Source: Spirodela intermedia (lineage: Eukaryota; Streptophyta; Magnoliopsida; Alismatales; Araceae). Taken from it: DNA of 64,000 nucleotides. The notes beneath the pieces were generated by a model, which saw nothing but the letters and a program-made list of their open reading frames with translations, did no database searches and was not told the origin of the DNA. Below are positions 8,408 through 20,571 of this stretch, piece after piece. The stretch's first letter is position 1, and every line of letters begins with the position of its first letter. The position numbers and the translations under genes are program-made. The stretch lies in the NCBI GenBank assembly GCA_902729315.2, contig LR746266.1:5965259-6029258 (forward strand), given 5' to 3'.

Positions 8408-11060
8408 TCAGTGAACTGTGTTACCTAACAAGCTGTTCGCCGAAGGAGAGCTCTGATCGCTGTACCACGGATCTTGCACAGAAATAGGGGAAGTCAACTT
8501 CAGATTGCTCCTGGAGCTCGCGTTGACATCCCTGATGCTCTTCGACGTCACTCTTGTTTTGCCGGCGCTGAGAGACGGCGATGAGCAGATTGATGAACCG
8601 GGCGACAGGAAGACGTTCTCGTCGGATGGCACCCACGCACTGAGCCTTATCTGTTCCAACTCGTCGGCCACTTCCTTCATGGAGGGCCTCATGTCCCGGT
8701 GGAAGGCCAGGCACCGGAAAGCCAGCTCTGCCACCTCGTGAATGGAGGACAGGGTCCAGGCGTCTCGATGGGGATCGAGGAAGGGGTCTATGATATCCTC
8801 CACACACCCCTTCCCGATCTTATCAATGGCGAGCGCCGCCAGGTTGATCTCGCTCTGAGACCTGTTGAAATCCACGACCTTCAGTGCCGTGATGATCTCC
8901 ACGAGGACGACCCCGAAGCTGTAGACGTCGCTCTTGTCGGAGAGATGAAAGTTCTGGTGGTACTGAGGATCGAGGTACCCCGGCGTACCCTGCGGCGCAG
9001 TCGAGATGTGGGACAGATCGGAGATGATCATCTTGGAGAGGCCGAAGTCTGCAACCTTGGAGTTGAAGTTGTAGTCCAGCAGTATGTTGGTGGACTTGAT
9101 GTCCCGGTGGTAAATGGGCGGGTGGATGGCGGAGTGGAGATGGGCGATGGCCTTGGCGGTGTCCGCTGCGATGGCCAGGCGGACTGTCCACGGAAGGCCA
9201 GGGCGGCTGCTCCCCCTCTGAAGCTGCTGAGCCAGAGTTCCGTTGGGCATGTATTCGTACACCAGTATCTGTTCTCCTCTCTCTATGCAGCAGCCAAGTA
9301 GCCGTACCAGATTCGGATGGCTTACCGAAGACAGAAGCTTGATCTCATTCATGACTTGCTCGGTCCCATCTGTGTCCCGGTGCCTGATCTTCTTCACTGC
9401 GACGAGCTCGTGATTACTGAGCTTCCCGACGTAGACCGTCCCGTAGGCGCCGGTTCCCAGCCTGTTTTCCTCCGAGAAGCCGTTGGTGGCTCTCTCGATT
9501 TCCTTGAATGGGTAGAGGGGGACGGTGCAGGAGGCTTCGGAGAGTAAGCGCTTCGTGCTCCGCCGCATTCTCGTGGAAATGGAATACCGCCGGATGAAGT
9601 AGCAGAGGAAAGCCAGCAGCGCCATGAACAGAGCTATAGCGATCACTCCTGAAAAGATCGATAGATAGAAGCGGTTCTGTACGTGAAGGAGACGAGGAGC
9701 AAGAAGCCACACCAGAAAGTTACGGAAATCCATGGCAGACCCACATGCATTCACCGGTGGTAGAATATGAATCCTTCAAAATAATTTCGAATCAGATGAC
9801 GAAACTCACCTGCGATCGTGATCCCGACTTTGACCGCCTTCCTGGTCCAGAACGACCGGCCCTTGGACACTGCATTTGGGGAACAACAGAGAGCAAGAAG
9901 CAAGAACGACGCACGAGTTAGCACCCACATAAACCCTGTCCGCCACTCTCGAATCAGCAGGGTTCCCTTCTCATTCGGGGTATGGTGAGCATGGAAACAA
10001 ATCCCTGGTGGGAAAGAAGGGGCGACGTTCTGCTGGTCTGCGTGGCCGGGGATCTCATCCCACCAATTCTAGCTTTGTTCGCAGAAACAGGGTCGGACTA
10101 GGGAAAAATTGACCCGTGACACGAGGGAGAATATCAGACTTGCGATGGGTTTGATGCGTAAAGAAGCAACTTCCACTTTGACCGAAATTAAACAGGAGAG
10201 TTGGGGAGAATTGGAGTCGGCAGAGGATATTGAAAGCCCGGTGTCGCCACCCGCCAACCCTAAGCAGAAGCAGAAGCAGAAGCAGTTCAGTGGCTTTGCG
10301 TACCTCTTTGGCAGCCGTCTCCTTCGCTGAACCCGTCGCCGGCGAGTCCATCCAGGCACACGCACAAAGGACTCTGGACAGCGCTACTGTTCTTTCCAGG
10401 GTTCAATACTGTCCTGTGGCTTAAGCTGCACTTAGCATCTTTGTGGCACAGAGAACAGTTGTTCCCCAGCCACCAGCCGAGTTCCACCGTCTCTAGTTGA
10501 ATCGAGGCGGCCTGGTCGATGAGAGTCATCGAAGAGTAGAGATTGGAACAATTGAGGCCGTCAATGAAATCGCTGCTCAGTAGTGGGGGCAGATCACGGC
10601 CCCGATGGCTTGTGTTGGCTGAGAAGCAGTTAATTTGGATGGATTTGCATTGCCCGGCCCACGAGCCCAGATTATTGGAAAAATTCGACAATGATGGTAG
10701 GCAAACAGGGGCGACGGTATCGGACGAGCAAGTCTGGAGGAGAAGAGTGTTCCTCGCTGTCATCCTATAATTATGCTTGAAGAAATGCTTTACTGTCGAG
10801 ATCGACCGGTTGCACGATGGATGCAAATCGATCCAGAAGCTGCTTGAGGTTACGTTTTTCACCTTGAATTCGCCCAACGAGAACGGATGCTCCTCGTCGG
10901 TGGAGCAATTCAAGACGATAGGGCATCCCTCTGAGAAGCCGAATGGATAAGGGACCGACGCCTTCGAGGCGCCGCAAGTTCGGTTGCAGACAGCATAGGC
11001 GAAGGGGGCCAGAACCGCGATTAAGAAGAGGACGAGAAAGATCCGGCGGGTGGCCATCAT
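8408..11060 (-). CDS. Wall-associated receptor kinase-like protein (WAKL14/20 type, 685 aa)
   Basis: Plasma-membrane receptor-like Ser/Thr kinase. The exons, from the 5' end, are 10304-11060, 9810-9869 and 8408-9648; the joins keep phase and give 685 aa. Start MMATRR is followed by a signal peptide (hydrophobic to about residue 23). The extracellular part is a cysteine-rich, galacturonan-binding GUB_WAK-type domain (SVPYPFGFSEGCPI, several N-glycosylation sequons) ending in a CxC..GDGF..GDGC motif. The transmembrane segment is about residues 267-291, encoded across the small second exon. Kinase domain: glycine loop GTGAYG, Lys358 in VAVKK, catalytic HRD 453-455, DFG 473-475, and GTPGYLDPQY, so it looks catalytically competent. 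The C-terminal tail is Ser-rich. Relatives sense cell-wall pectin or act in defence and root hair growth; the ligand here is unknown. Confidence 0.92.
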
Positions 11061-12953
11061 CTCTCACAGAACAATCGACAAGATCGGCGACGGGTACCTC
11101 ATCGAGGAGAATGGGTGGGGTTACAAAGGATTCAAAATCCCCACCCTCGACAGTCAGGCTATCGTAATCCTCCGATCCGCCGCCTGGCAGACGGGAAAAC
11201 CACGGAAAATTGCACAGGAGGAGACGACAGACCGTCGCTACGCGCCGCTTCCGGAGCGGCCCCCGATACCGCTGATGCTGCCGCCACTTCACAAACAAGT
11301 CGACGGCCGGAGACCTGGAGAATCCCTGACTTACTCGCAGTTGGAATTGCGGGACTACTGGGTCAACCTCGAGGAAGGGAGGAAGGGAGGAATCGATAAC
11401 CCCAACCACCCCCACTCCTGCTCCCCCTTTCTCTCCGAGAAAACCTCCCACGACGAACAACTTCGGCAGATGGAGTAGGAGGGAAGTCGCCGGTCTCCGC
11501 TGCCAGACCTCTCCCTTCCCCTCTCAGGCGACGGAAATCAGCTGAAAGCAGTCACACCCGCGCTCGCCTTTATTGAGCCGCCGAGGAAGGCGCACTGATG
11601 TTACCGGGGGAGGGGGGGGGTTGGATTCATCTCCATACAATGACTAAAACGCCATTCTATCCGCCTATAATACTGTAAATACTCCTGCGTTTATAAGGGT
11701 ATTTTAGGTATGTTTGGTGCATGACGTACTTTCTGATTTACGGATATGCCCCTCATTTGACTCCCTGACAGGGGTGGCCACTAGGATCAAAAAAGACAAT
11801 CTACCCCCTCGGCCTCTGTGGGCCCGAAGTTGGGTCCACCATCAGAACTTTGTCGGTATGAGGAATGGCTCTCTGAGTCAACTCGGCAACCCGGGTCGAC
11901 CTCCGTGAGGGTCTTGCTCCGATTGTAGAGCCGATTTCAGATCCGATAAGATTTCCCAGTGGGTCATTGAATTAACTCGTCAAGAGGGAGGAGGTTTGTC
12001 ATACATCGCGATAAAATATTTATATTAGTCTTTTGCCCCTGAGTCATCTGTATTTCGGACCAATAGGTAAGAGAAGTTAATGTTGTCGGCTGCCTCCATC
12101 TCGTCTTGACCAGTAGGGCGAATGGGGTGGGGCCCATCCGTTTACTTCGACGACCGACCCGGCTGATCGGCGTTCCCGCTTCATCGGACGGCAGCGCAGA
12201 CTTTGGTTAGGAACGGTGGGCCCTTTTTCGGCAGGACTTTCCTCCATCTGTCTTGATGGCACGCGGATTTGAGAGTTGGACATGCGATCATCGTCTGGGG
12301 GGAGGATCGAGGAAGTTTCCTTCCAGGATTGATCAAGTCAACGCTGACCTTGGCATGATCGAACATATCGGTGCATCTCGTACATCAATCCATGACGATA
12401 GCCACCATGGTTTCATGGATCACCTGGTTTTAAGAACCGCGTGTTTGGTGATAAAGTCAAATTAACTGACGCAGATATCCCCCCCCTCGCACGGCAGATG
12501 CCTATGCAGAAGACCAGACTGTGTCGCCGGTACCCTCTCTCTCTCATGAGACAGGAGATGGCGGCGTCTTCGCGGGGTCGTCGGTGGGAACCCTCGACGT
12601 GCGAGAGCCGTGAACAGTCTTCGTCCTCATCTGGGTTTCAGAAGGCGGCGCCGCCGCCGCCTAATGTTCTCCGCTGACCCTCCTGTTCTAATCTCCGACT
12701 AAAAAGCTCGAGATCGATCCCATTCCCAGTAGAGTAAGAAATTGTCCCAAGTGTTTATAATAAGAAAAGAAAAAAAGAAAAGGTTTTTTCCATCCAGAGA
12801 GAAAAACAGATCCAGTGTGAGCCAGAGGAGATCTCCATCTTCCTCATCTCGTCATCCTGTGATGAACAGGCGAGCTGAGGAAGCCCACTGACAGATATCA
12901 CCAGCATGGATAGAAATGCTTCTCGAGGAGAAGGAACATCGCAGACCTGACGG
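11061..12953. other. Gene-free interval between WAK-like kinase and proteasome chaperone genes
   Basis: Upstream region of the kinase gene (left) and 3' flank of the chaperone gene (right). I see no coding region, RNA gene or mobile element. Features are homopolymer G and C runs near 11605-11620 and 12480-12487, and TGGGCC-type motifs near 11820 and 12130. Confidence 0.45.
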
Positions 12954-14905
12954 CTAGAAGATGGACAGATCCGGAGGAGGACCGTACATATTCTGCCATG
13001 AACATGGGATTATCCAGCCGCCACCCTCCGTGCCTGCAAAGGAGTGGAAGCTCTCCGTATGAGTTTATCAGTCAGACCATGGGTCAACGAACGATTACAG
13101 GAATTTATCTAATAATCGTAGCAAACAAAGGGAAGGAACCATTTTTATAAAAACCCATGTAAATAAACTGTTTGTGCGATAGTAATCCCAGCTAGAGAAG
13201 CAACATGGTTCAATTTATTTATTTTTAAATATAAATATGTTGAGGGCTGACCGGGAAGCTTCTCTAGGCTTAGCCCGAGAAGGCTGCAGGCAGCTCCGGC
13301 TAACTGAAGAGAATCTGACACATTGTCTCCTTCTGAGCAGTAGCATAGCGCACAAGTGACCTTCAAGCCCTTTGCCTGATTCAGGAAGAAAGGGAAGAAA
13401 CAGGGAAGAACGTAAACCTCAAGCAGGCAGAAGATCAAGAACCAACCTTCTTGTTCAGTCTTCACTTCAACTGCACCTTGCAGAAGCAGAATAATGCTGC
13501 AAATGGCAAACCCGGGCAGTAGTCATCGTCTTCTAGATCATCTTCAAAGGAGGCCAGCTCTGGCGATGGATTACCCTCTGCAAGCGAGTGGAGGTACATC
13601 CATCGCCTTTGAGAAGGGCTATACTCTTCCAGCCTTTTCCATCCTAATCTCTCGCATTCCTCATCGTTTCCTTCGCTAGAGGTGCTTGAAATATAGTAGA
13701 TCTGTACATCACTGGAATGATGGGATTGAACCGTCAAGAAAAAATGTAAGAAATGGGAGCAGGTGGGTAAATTTTGTAGAAGATAAGTGCCCGTTAATCG
13801 CAATGGCATTGGAGTGATATGATCATATAATACATGTACACAAAAAATTGTATGTATTTGCGAATATCTCAAATTCCATGTACCTTGAAGCATGAATTCT
13901 TTTCCTGATTCCAGAGTCTAAACTCGAGAGGATTAAAATGTGCTTCTTTCCGATAGAAGCGGCAAAATCGGCAACATTCTTGGCAAAGTCAAGCATCAAT
14001 CCCTGAGAAAGGGATAGCAGAATTAGCAGGATGATTCAGTAGTTATCTTCCCAACAAGAAGAGAAAGATCACAATGCAGATGGCTCAAGAATGTGTAGAA
14101 GGATGACTGATACTCAACTTCGTTGACTAGGTAGCTGATCGTGAAGTGCTTAAAGATGTGACCAATTTTCTCAAACCCCACTCACAAAGTTTTATCATTC
14201 AAGAAGTGAAATTTTTCTCATTTTTCATGCTCCTCAAATAGAAAATACTTCGCTTCATTCTTCAAAAAAGTATTCGTTCTGACACAAATATATGGCATAA
14301 GAGGAATCGAAGATCTTATTACTGGCATTATTTCTTGGTCCACGATCATGCTTGCCGCTTATTAATCCAGAGATCCTGTTGTTCAAAACTCCTATTTTTT
14401 ATGATCCTCAATCCGTCAATCATTGACAATATCTTTTCATTTCTCCTGGTTGCAGTGCTCCATTAATATCCTCCAGATGCTGCCTATTGATTCCTCTCAA
14501 TCTAGTTACTGGGTCAACATAATTCACCAAAGAAAGAATTATTCTCTTTTAATAATAACCATAATAATTAAATGATTAAAAATCATTATAATTTATACTT
14601 GGCCTAGTCACAACCTTCAGTCAAATAATAACCAATTCCACTTCAACTTGGTTCTTCGTCATGAGTTTGTGTTCTTTTTCAATGAACATATACTTCCCCC
14701 AGTATATATATAACTTCTTGAAGATGCAGCACATGCACAATGCATGTAATATTTACCATCTAATTATCGACAGAATATATCTATATTGTGGTTTTAGAAA
14801 GAAAATAGTCCTTAAGAAAAATTCTTCCATCCCCTATAAAGTTCAAGCAATTTACCTCCCTGATCAAATTCTAGCACGATACAGACTTATGGAGAAAATT
14901 TTAAC

Positions 14906-14966
<61 letters not shown>

Positions 14967-16206
14967 GACAGGTTTCATTGAGCTCCGTCACATGTTGAGT
15001 AATCCCCTAGTATCACAAGGGGTGAAATGTAGTGCAGGATCCAAGACTAAAATTTGCTGAAAAGATTCATTAAAATTACCTTGACAACTGGAGATCTTTG
15101 CTGGATAAAAGTTAGTCCATTGGAAGGAGAGTCATATGCTGCAATGTGCCAAACCGAGTAAAGAATGAACTTCTATGTGAAACAATTATTTCTTACCATA
15201 TATGCAAAAGCACTATGTAAATAGAAATCTAGCTATATGAAACTACATACAAATACCAGAGCATACATATCACAAGCATTACTGAATTCGATCGTTCAAA
15301 ATGGAATATCCAATTCTGGAAGATGATGATAGGTAGCTAGAGGAAATGAGAGTTAAGAGGGAGTCAACAGCATATGGCAATGTTCCTAGATGCTCATTGA
15401 GAAAGAAAATATAATGTTCCACACGGTGAAGACGAAGATGGCGCCAAATATTTGGTAGACATCATACAGGATGATCCAGATATTAACGAAGATCACAATG
15501 ACCATATTGACGAGCTGATAAAAAAATATAATAGATAGACTTTTTACCGCGCTTTTTATGCTTTCAGTAATTATAAGATATCATGATCGAGGAAGAATGG
15601 GAAATATCAAAAGTAGCCTAGTTTACAAGAAATCAGTTCCTATTTCAATTTCAGCAGAAAATCCAGGTTGTGTGATGTTAATTTCAGTCCCACGAAGCAT
15701 AAAAAGCTTCTAGTTACAGTTGCTCTCTGCACCATTCAGAGATGAGAGCAATCCGTCAGGAAAACAGGGCAGAAAAAAATGTACAGAAATAGTCGAACGA
15801 CATCTTTTGAATGGCGCGTCGGAGAGGAAGGGCAGAGACGCACCTTCAAGGGGAAGGGCGAGGTCACCCTCGGGCACCAGCCTGTAGGCGTTGTTGCCAA
15901 CGCAAGGGAGAACAGAAGGCTCGTCCAGATAGGCTACGCGCTCGGCAGCAGTGGAGGACACCAGGAGATCCACCGACAGTTGGCCAACGTTACCAATCGA
16001 CAGTGCCGGCTGCAAAAGGCAACACCCAACGTGAATGAGAGGGATAGTCCGTCGGTACCGAGCGTTAATACCCTAGAAATTGCAGACTCTGCTCGCGGGA
16101 GTTTGGGGGTGGCATGGGGGGAAAGGGGGGGATGGGTGGTTCGTACCAGGACGAGTGTAGAACAATCCGGATGGAAGTTCTTGCCGTCTACGAGAGCGAA
16201 CTCCAT
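12954..16206 (-). CDS. PSMG2: Proteasome assembly chaperone 2 (PSMG2/PAC2 orthologue, 280 aa)
   Basis: PAC2 pairs with PAC1 to assemble the alpha-ring of the 20S proteasome. Seven exons, 5' to 3': 16147-16206, 15844-16009, 15080-15138, 13884-14002, 13477-13711, 13252-13375, 12954-13033. Every junction has GT-AG and the phases add up to 281 codons. Conserved stretches are MEFALVDGKNFHPDCSTLVL, PALSIGNVGQLSVDLLVSS, AERVAYLDEPSVLPCVGNNAY, QQRSPVVK, DFAASIGKKHILILSSLDSG, DDLEDDDYCPGLPFAALF, GLKVTCALCYCSEGDN and the tail WQNMYGPPPDLSIF, all typical of plant PAC2. An in-frame ATG at 16254 could add 16 residues, but the MEF start suits the family. The intron 15139-15843 is plain; the intron 14003-15079 carries the CT repeat at 14914-14965. 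Confidence 0.93.
14914..14965. repeat. (CT)n microsatellite in a PSMG2 intron
   Basis: About 26 uninterrupted CT units inside the intron between the third and fourth coding exons. Confidence 0.95.
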
Positions 16207-17044
16207 GGCCGCTGCCGCTGCTCTGCGGTTCTTGGCAGACAGTGGAGAAGCCAACTTGGGGAGGAAGACAGCATGAAGGTGAGCAATTCAATCTGGGCCT
16301 TTCCGACTGAACAATGGACTGACCACTTTGAGGCCCATTCTCTGTGTCGTCATCATACAAGTCGCCAACTTGCGTAACCCTTACCCGAGGAACATGGGTG
16401 ACTAAATCCCATCTCTCCGGCGACGGCGAGGGGGTCGCCGAGATCCCATCTCTCTGGGGACCGTGAGCTGCACCAGATCGCGGAATGGGAGATCCCTTCT
16501 CTCGTGCGATGGCGACTTCAACTGAGATCCCACCTCTCCGCCGATGGCGACTTGCACCGGACCGGCGAGTGGGCCACAGAGCTCCTACCTTCCCCACGAG
16601 GTGGGACATAGCCACAAACCTCCCACTCTCCAAGAGAGTGAACGGCACTAGACTATGTCCAAGATGGGAGACCAGATGCTGGATTCCACCTCCTGAGCAT
16701 GGGGTCAGGCCGGCAAGCCGACCTTATCTCCCTCACCCTTCCCCCCCCCATTCCGACACTCGTCTACAAAAACTGGTTAATTATCCGTGGAATGGTCTGG
16801 AAAGTCTGGAATTGTCACTAGTTTGCTGGTATCGTATCTTATCCCCCATTAAAGAATCTTAGAGATTGTTCGGTTCCTTGTTTGCTACCTCCAGTGGCGT
16901 CGACGGCGGATTCTGCTGTTGCTTCAGAGTTTCATATCTTATTCGGACCACAGTAATATACTGAGAACCCGTTGTATCGCTTTTGGGGAAGTTCCTGATA
17001 GCTAGAAACTGGCCGCGTGTTCTACCAAGGGCATCAGTTGTCTC

Positions 17045-17090
<46 letters not shown>

Positions 17091-17200
17091 TTGCCTTTGT
17101 CAATGGGCACCAAGTTGAGGATTCAGTTGTGTAATCTGTGTTTTCTCCCTCTCGCCCATCCAATGGGCGTCAAGTTGGGGCATCTCCTATCTCGTCTATA

Positions 17201-17235
<35 letters not shown>

Positions 17236-17989
17236 CTGTCTGCTTATCTGTCTATCGGTCCATCGTCGATGGGGATAGCGTCGCATTCTTCCATCCTTTG
17301 GGCGGCCCATTCGCTCTGCATGCTGCCCATCAAAGCAGATAACGCTTCCTGCACAATATGATACATGAAAAACATTCGGAATCCGTCGGAGTGCTCAGAT
17401 CTAATCTAACTCTCTTTTCCAATATTTCGGCAAAAGACTCGGCGACGAAAATTGTCTGAGGATCTGAAACCCATTCCGACGGCAGCGTCTCCCAGGCTAA
17501 GTCTTAGTCACGAACGAGATCGTCCACTTAATGCGGGTATGGTTCGTCTTCCTCCTCCGTCAGGGAGATCATGTCCTAGTAATGAGTTCTATTTGTACTA
17601 ACGGATCAGGTTCTGTGCGAATATTTATCTCTCTCTCTCTCTCTCTCTCAAACCCCTGCCGAACCAGCAGGTCTGATCTTGAGGACAACGAGCATGGAAC
17701 AGACGCAAACATATCCGGAATCTTTGGTGATGATGATTCGCCTGCTCCCAGGCAAGTCTTGAAAGCAAACCAAGAACACCTTGTGAACAGCGGTAGGAAT
17801 CATCCCTTGTCTTCATCCATAATTTTGCTTACAACCTATGACCTGTGGTAGTTCACGAAGGCCTCACCTTTTGTCTTCCTGCGTTTCCGATCGTTCTTTG
17901 ATCGGTTTAATCAGTCGCAGGAACGAGTCAGGAAACCGCGGCGATCGGCGGAGCCGGCCGGCGCCGTCCCGGTGGCGTCCTCGTGCGGG
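16207..17989. other. Gene-free interval with degenerate ~40-bp repeats and CT microsatellites
   Basis: Holds the upstream region of the PSMG2 gene. At 16403-16570 four diverged copies of a motif like AGATCCCATCTCTCCG..GATGGCGA follow one another. CT microsatellites lie at 17047-17087 and about 17202-17231, and a shorter one at 17628-17650. The similar blocks CAATGGGCACCAAGTTGAGG (17101) and CAATGGGCGTCAAGTTGGGG (about 17160) form a near-exact repeat. No protein family is recognised. Confidence 0.5.
17047..17087. repeat. (CT)n microsatellite
   Basis: About 20 perfect CT units. Confidence 0.95.
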
Positions 17990-18295
17990 TCAGGGCGATG
18001 AGAAGGCGTCCTCGTCCATCCACCGGCGGAAGCATCTCTCCCCGCCGGCCACCCGGAGTGAGGCCTTCTGGACGGGGTCCTGGTTTTCGTTGGCTCGCCG
18101 GTGGTCGCGGATGCGGCGGAGGACGAGGTTCTTATCCAGCCTCTTCCGGCGCTGGTCGTCCTCGTTCCCCCCATGGGAGGCTCTCAGATAGAGGCAGCTC
18201 GTCACAGGACTGTTGCCCGACTTCTCAACTCGGTTACCCTCCTGGTGAGCCTCGGGGAAAGAGGAGCCCTCCCTCTTCGGTATCGGGATCTCCAT
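17990..18295 (-). CDS. Possible small uncharacterised protein (101 aa)
   Basis: A GC-rich open frame from ATG 18295 (MEIPIPKREGSSFPEAH) to TGA 17990. The middle is strongly basic (RRKRLDKNLVLRRIRDHRR) and the C-terminus is RRWMDEDAFSSP, which looks like a defined end. No transmembrane segment, signal peptide or known domain is seen. A CT-rich tract on the coding strand (18440-18482) lies about 150 bp upstream, like the pyrimidine/purine leaders of other genes in the window. I do not recognise the family. It may be a real plant-specific small protein or a chance frame in GC-rich DNA. Confidence 0.4.
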   Translation of the reverse strand: MEIPIPKREGSSFPEAHQEGNRVEKSGNSPVTSCLYLRASHGGNEDDQRRKRLDKNLVLRRIRDHRRANENQDPVQKASLRVAGGERCFRRWMDEDAFSSP

Positions 18296-19083
18296 CTCCA
18301 CTCTGTCTCTCTGCCTCTCGCGCAAAACTCAGAGTTTTCTATCAAATGAGCACCAGCAGGATACCAACCGGCGACAGCAGCAGAGAGATTGATACGTGGA
18401 AGTGCGAGATGGGGAGCTTCATTTAAAGGCGCCATCATACTCGATGAGAGAGAGCGAGAGAGAGATAGAGAGAGAGAGAGAGTCCCGTTGTTTTTCTCCT
18501 TTCGGTGGATTGTCTACTGTTTTGCTTTACGGGGGTGGATCCAGAAGACCGCTTGTTTTGCCTACTGCTGGACCTCGGATCCCATCAAACGGTCCATGTG
18601 ACCCGGTCAAGATCCGATCGGACGGATGAATCGAACGGCCCAAATCCACGACATCAACGGTGCCGACATTTGTCTCGGCCAAAAATAAAGGTGTCGGGCC
18701 GTTAGAAAAAACAACCCTGAATGGTCTTAATGGGACAGCTCTGTAGGCTCCTGGAATGTGGGCCGGCGGACCCACTGGGCCTGCTCCGACCCACACGAGG
18801 AACAAGGTCCAGTGGAGGTCGTCGGACGTCCTAGGGCGGAATCGGATTCCCCGGGTTCGATGAATCCACGATTCCCGGTGGAGGTCGTCGGACGTCCGAG
18901 GGGGCTCTGCCCCACTTCATGAAGATCTTATCTTATAAGATAAGACTTTGCTCAATTCAATTTATATGAATTTAAATTCGTCTGTGTGTAAAAATAGCAA
19001 CTTTTCATTGCAGATGAGAGGGCGATCATCGCCCTTCTTTCTGCAGATGATGATGGGAGATACCAACTGGTACCCACAGAAGA
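18296..19083. other. 3' flank of the WD40 gene, with direct repeat and palindrome
   Basis: No gene seen except the upstream region of the small frame at 17990-18295. It contains a 20-base direct repeat (18812-18831 and 18878-18897), a GGGGCTCTGCCCC hairpin (18901-18913) and a 20-base perfect palindrome (18926-18945). A GA-rich run lies at about 18444-18482. Confidence 0.6.
18926..18945. repeat. Perfect 20-base palindrome TCTTATCTTATAAGATAAGA
   Basis: The sequence equals its own reverse complement, with two outward GATA motifs. It lies about 140 bp beyond the stop codon of the WD40 gene, so it could sit in its 3' UTR or polyadenylation region, or be a paired GATA-factor site. Confidence 0.85.
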
Positions 19084-20520
19084 TCATTTCTCGAGAGGGG
19101 AGGCGAAGCACTGAGATGCTCCCTCTCCGCCGACACCGTTGCCGGCGGCGCCGCCGAGGGCATGCTTCCCGGCCAGGGAGGGCTCCTCCAGTTGCCGGCG
19201 GGAGAGGTGATCGCCGGTGGGCAGCTCGGAGACCTTCCACACCTTGACGGACTTGTCCAGGCTGCCGCTGTACACGATCCAGCGGGGGTCGGCGGGGTGA
19301 GAGTCGCTGTCGCGCTCCACGGTCAGGCACTTGACGGGCCCGGTGTGGCCATTTAGCACGGAGAGGCAGGTGTGCACCTCGTCCTCCCACCGCCAAATGC
19401 AGATGGTCCTGTCGGCGGAGCCGCTCATCACGAGGCTGCCGGCCGAGGCCATGCACAGCACCGCCTGCTTGTGGCCCCGCAGCACGCCGCCGTGAGAGAG
19501 GTGCTTCTTTCGCTCCCAGAAGTTGATCAGCCCGTCGGACGACCCGGAGTACACGACGGCCGCCGTCGAGTTCAGAGCTAGCGCCGTCACGGCGGACTCC
19601 TGCTTCAGCAGAGTTTGAGAGGGGGAGTGCTTGGTGCCCTTCCCCAGCGGCTCCCTCCGCCACACCTTCACCGTGCCGTCGGCGGAACCGGTGAAGACGA
19701 GCCCGTCGAACCCCGTCAGGATAGCGTTGACTGCATCGTCGTGGGCTCGGACCGACTCGAGGCACCTGGAATCGGCGACGCGCCAGACTTTGAAGGTCCT
19801 GTCCCAGGAGCCCGAGTAGAGAATGTTCCGGTCCTCGCTGAGGCTCAAGCACGAGACGGCGTCGCTGTGCCTGATCCAGAGGGAGTTGCGGTGGCGGCGC
19901 ACCTCCACGTAGTTGCTGGGCCTGACGGAGCTCTTCAGCAGGTCCTTGAAGGTGGGTAGCGTGCCGGCGCGCTTGTGCACGGTGGGGTCCCTCCTCGACA
20001 CCCGCCACACCCGGATCTTCCCGTCCTGGTGGCCCGTGAATATGCGCTCGCCGGCAATGACGATGGCCTTGACGAGCCCGCTGTTGGACTTGAACCCAGA
20101 GAACTCTTCCTGGTTCTTCCAGACTCTGATGTTCTTGCTATCGGATCCCGTGTACAGCAGGTCGGCGGAGGAAGCCAGCGAGTAGATGTGGCCTTCCTCC
20201 CGCACCAGCGACCCGACGAGCCTCGTGCCAGGTGGGAAGGTGGCGCCATCGTCCGTAAAGAAGCTGGTCGACGGCTTGCTGCGAGACCATGGGGACCTGA
20301 CGTAGGGTGCGCTCTGGTTCCAGGAGGTGTTGTTGTAGGGGGAGCCTTCGCCGCTCATGGTACTCCGCTCGGAGTAGCACCCTTGGCTCGCCGTCGAGGC
20401 GCTGCTGTTGCGGGTGTAATCCTCCTCCGGGCCGGCTCCGATCGGAACCGTGCAGGGGATGTTGGGGTCAGAATGGAGCTGCGCGAAGAAGTTAGACCTC
20501 GGCATGCTGTTCGTCTCCAT
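19084..20520 (-). CDS. WD40-repeat protein of the JINGUBANG type (478 aa)
   Basis: An intronless gene whose product is almost entirely a WD40 propeller. Seven repeats can be read, with the typical endings [72 protein letters not shown] and [12 protein letters not shown]. The N-terminal ~90 residues are polar and Ser-rich ([14 protein letters not shown] region) and the C-terminal ~50 are Gly/Ala-rich, probably disordered. The order and spacing match plant JINGUBANG-like proteins, scaffolds linked to pollen germination control in Arabidopsis. The chosen ATG (20520) gives [12 protein letters not shown]; an in-frame ATG at 20571 would add 17 residues. The frame further upstream runs through a GA/CT leader and is unlikely to be translated. 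Confidence 0.88.
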   Translation of the reverse strand: METNSMPRSNFFAQLHSDPNIPCTVPIGAGPEEDYTRNSSASTASQGCYSERSTMSGEGSPYNNTSWNQSAPYVRSPWSRSKPSTSFFTDDGATFPPGTRLVGSLVREEGHIYSLASSADLLYTGSDSKNIRVWKNQEEFSGFKSNSGLVKAIVIAGERIFTGHQDGKIRVWRVSRRDPTVHKRAGTLPTFKDLLKSSVRPSNYVEVRRHRNSLWIRHSDAVSCLSLSEDRNILYSGSWDRTFKVWRVADSRCLESVRAHDDAVNAILTGFDGLVFTGSADGTVKVWRREPLGKGTKHSPSQTLLKQESAVTALALNSTAAVVYSGSSDGLINFWERKKHLSHGGVLRGHKQAVLCMASAGSLVMSGSADRTICIWRWEDEVHTCLSVLNGHTGPVKCLTVERDSDSHPADPRWIVYSGSLDKSVKVWKVSELPTGDHLSRRQLEEPSLAGKHALGGAAGNGVGGEGASQCFASPLEK

Positions 20521-20571
20521 GAATATGGCTCTGTTCCCACCTCTTCCCGTTCCTCCTCTCTCCTCCCTCAT

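Noticed and set aside
18962-20008. 348-residue minus-strand frame overlapping the WD40 gene
   Set aside because: It is a frame-shifted shadow of the WD40 coding sequence, rich in Arg and Gln, as expected for GC-rich codons read out of frame.
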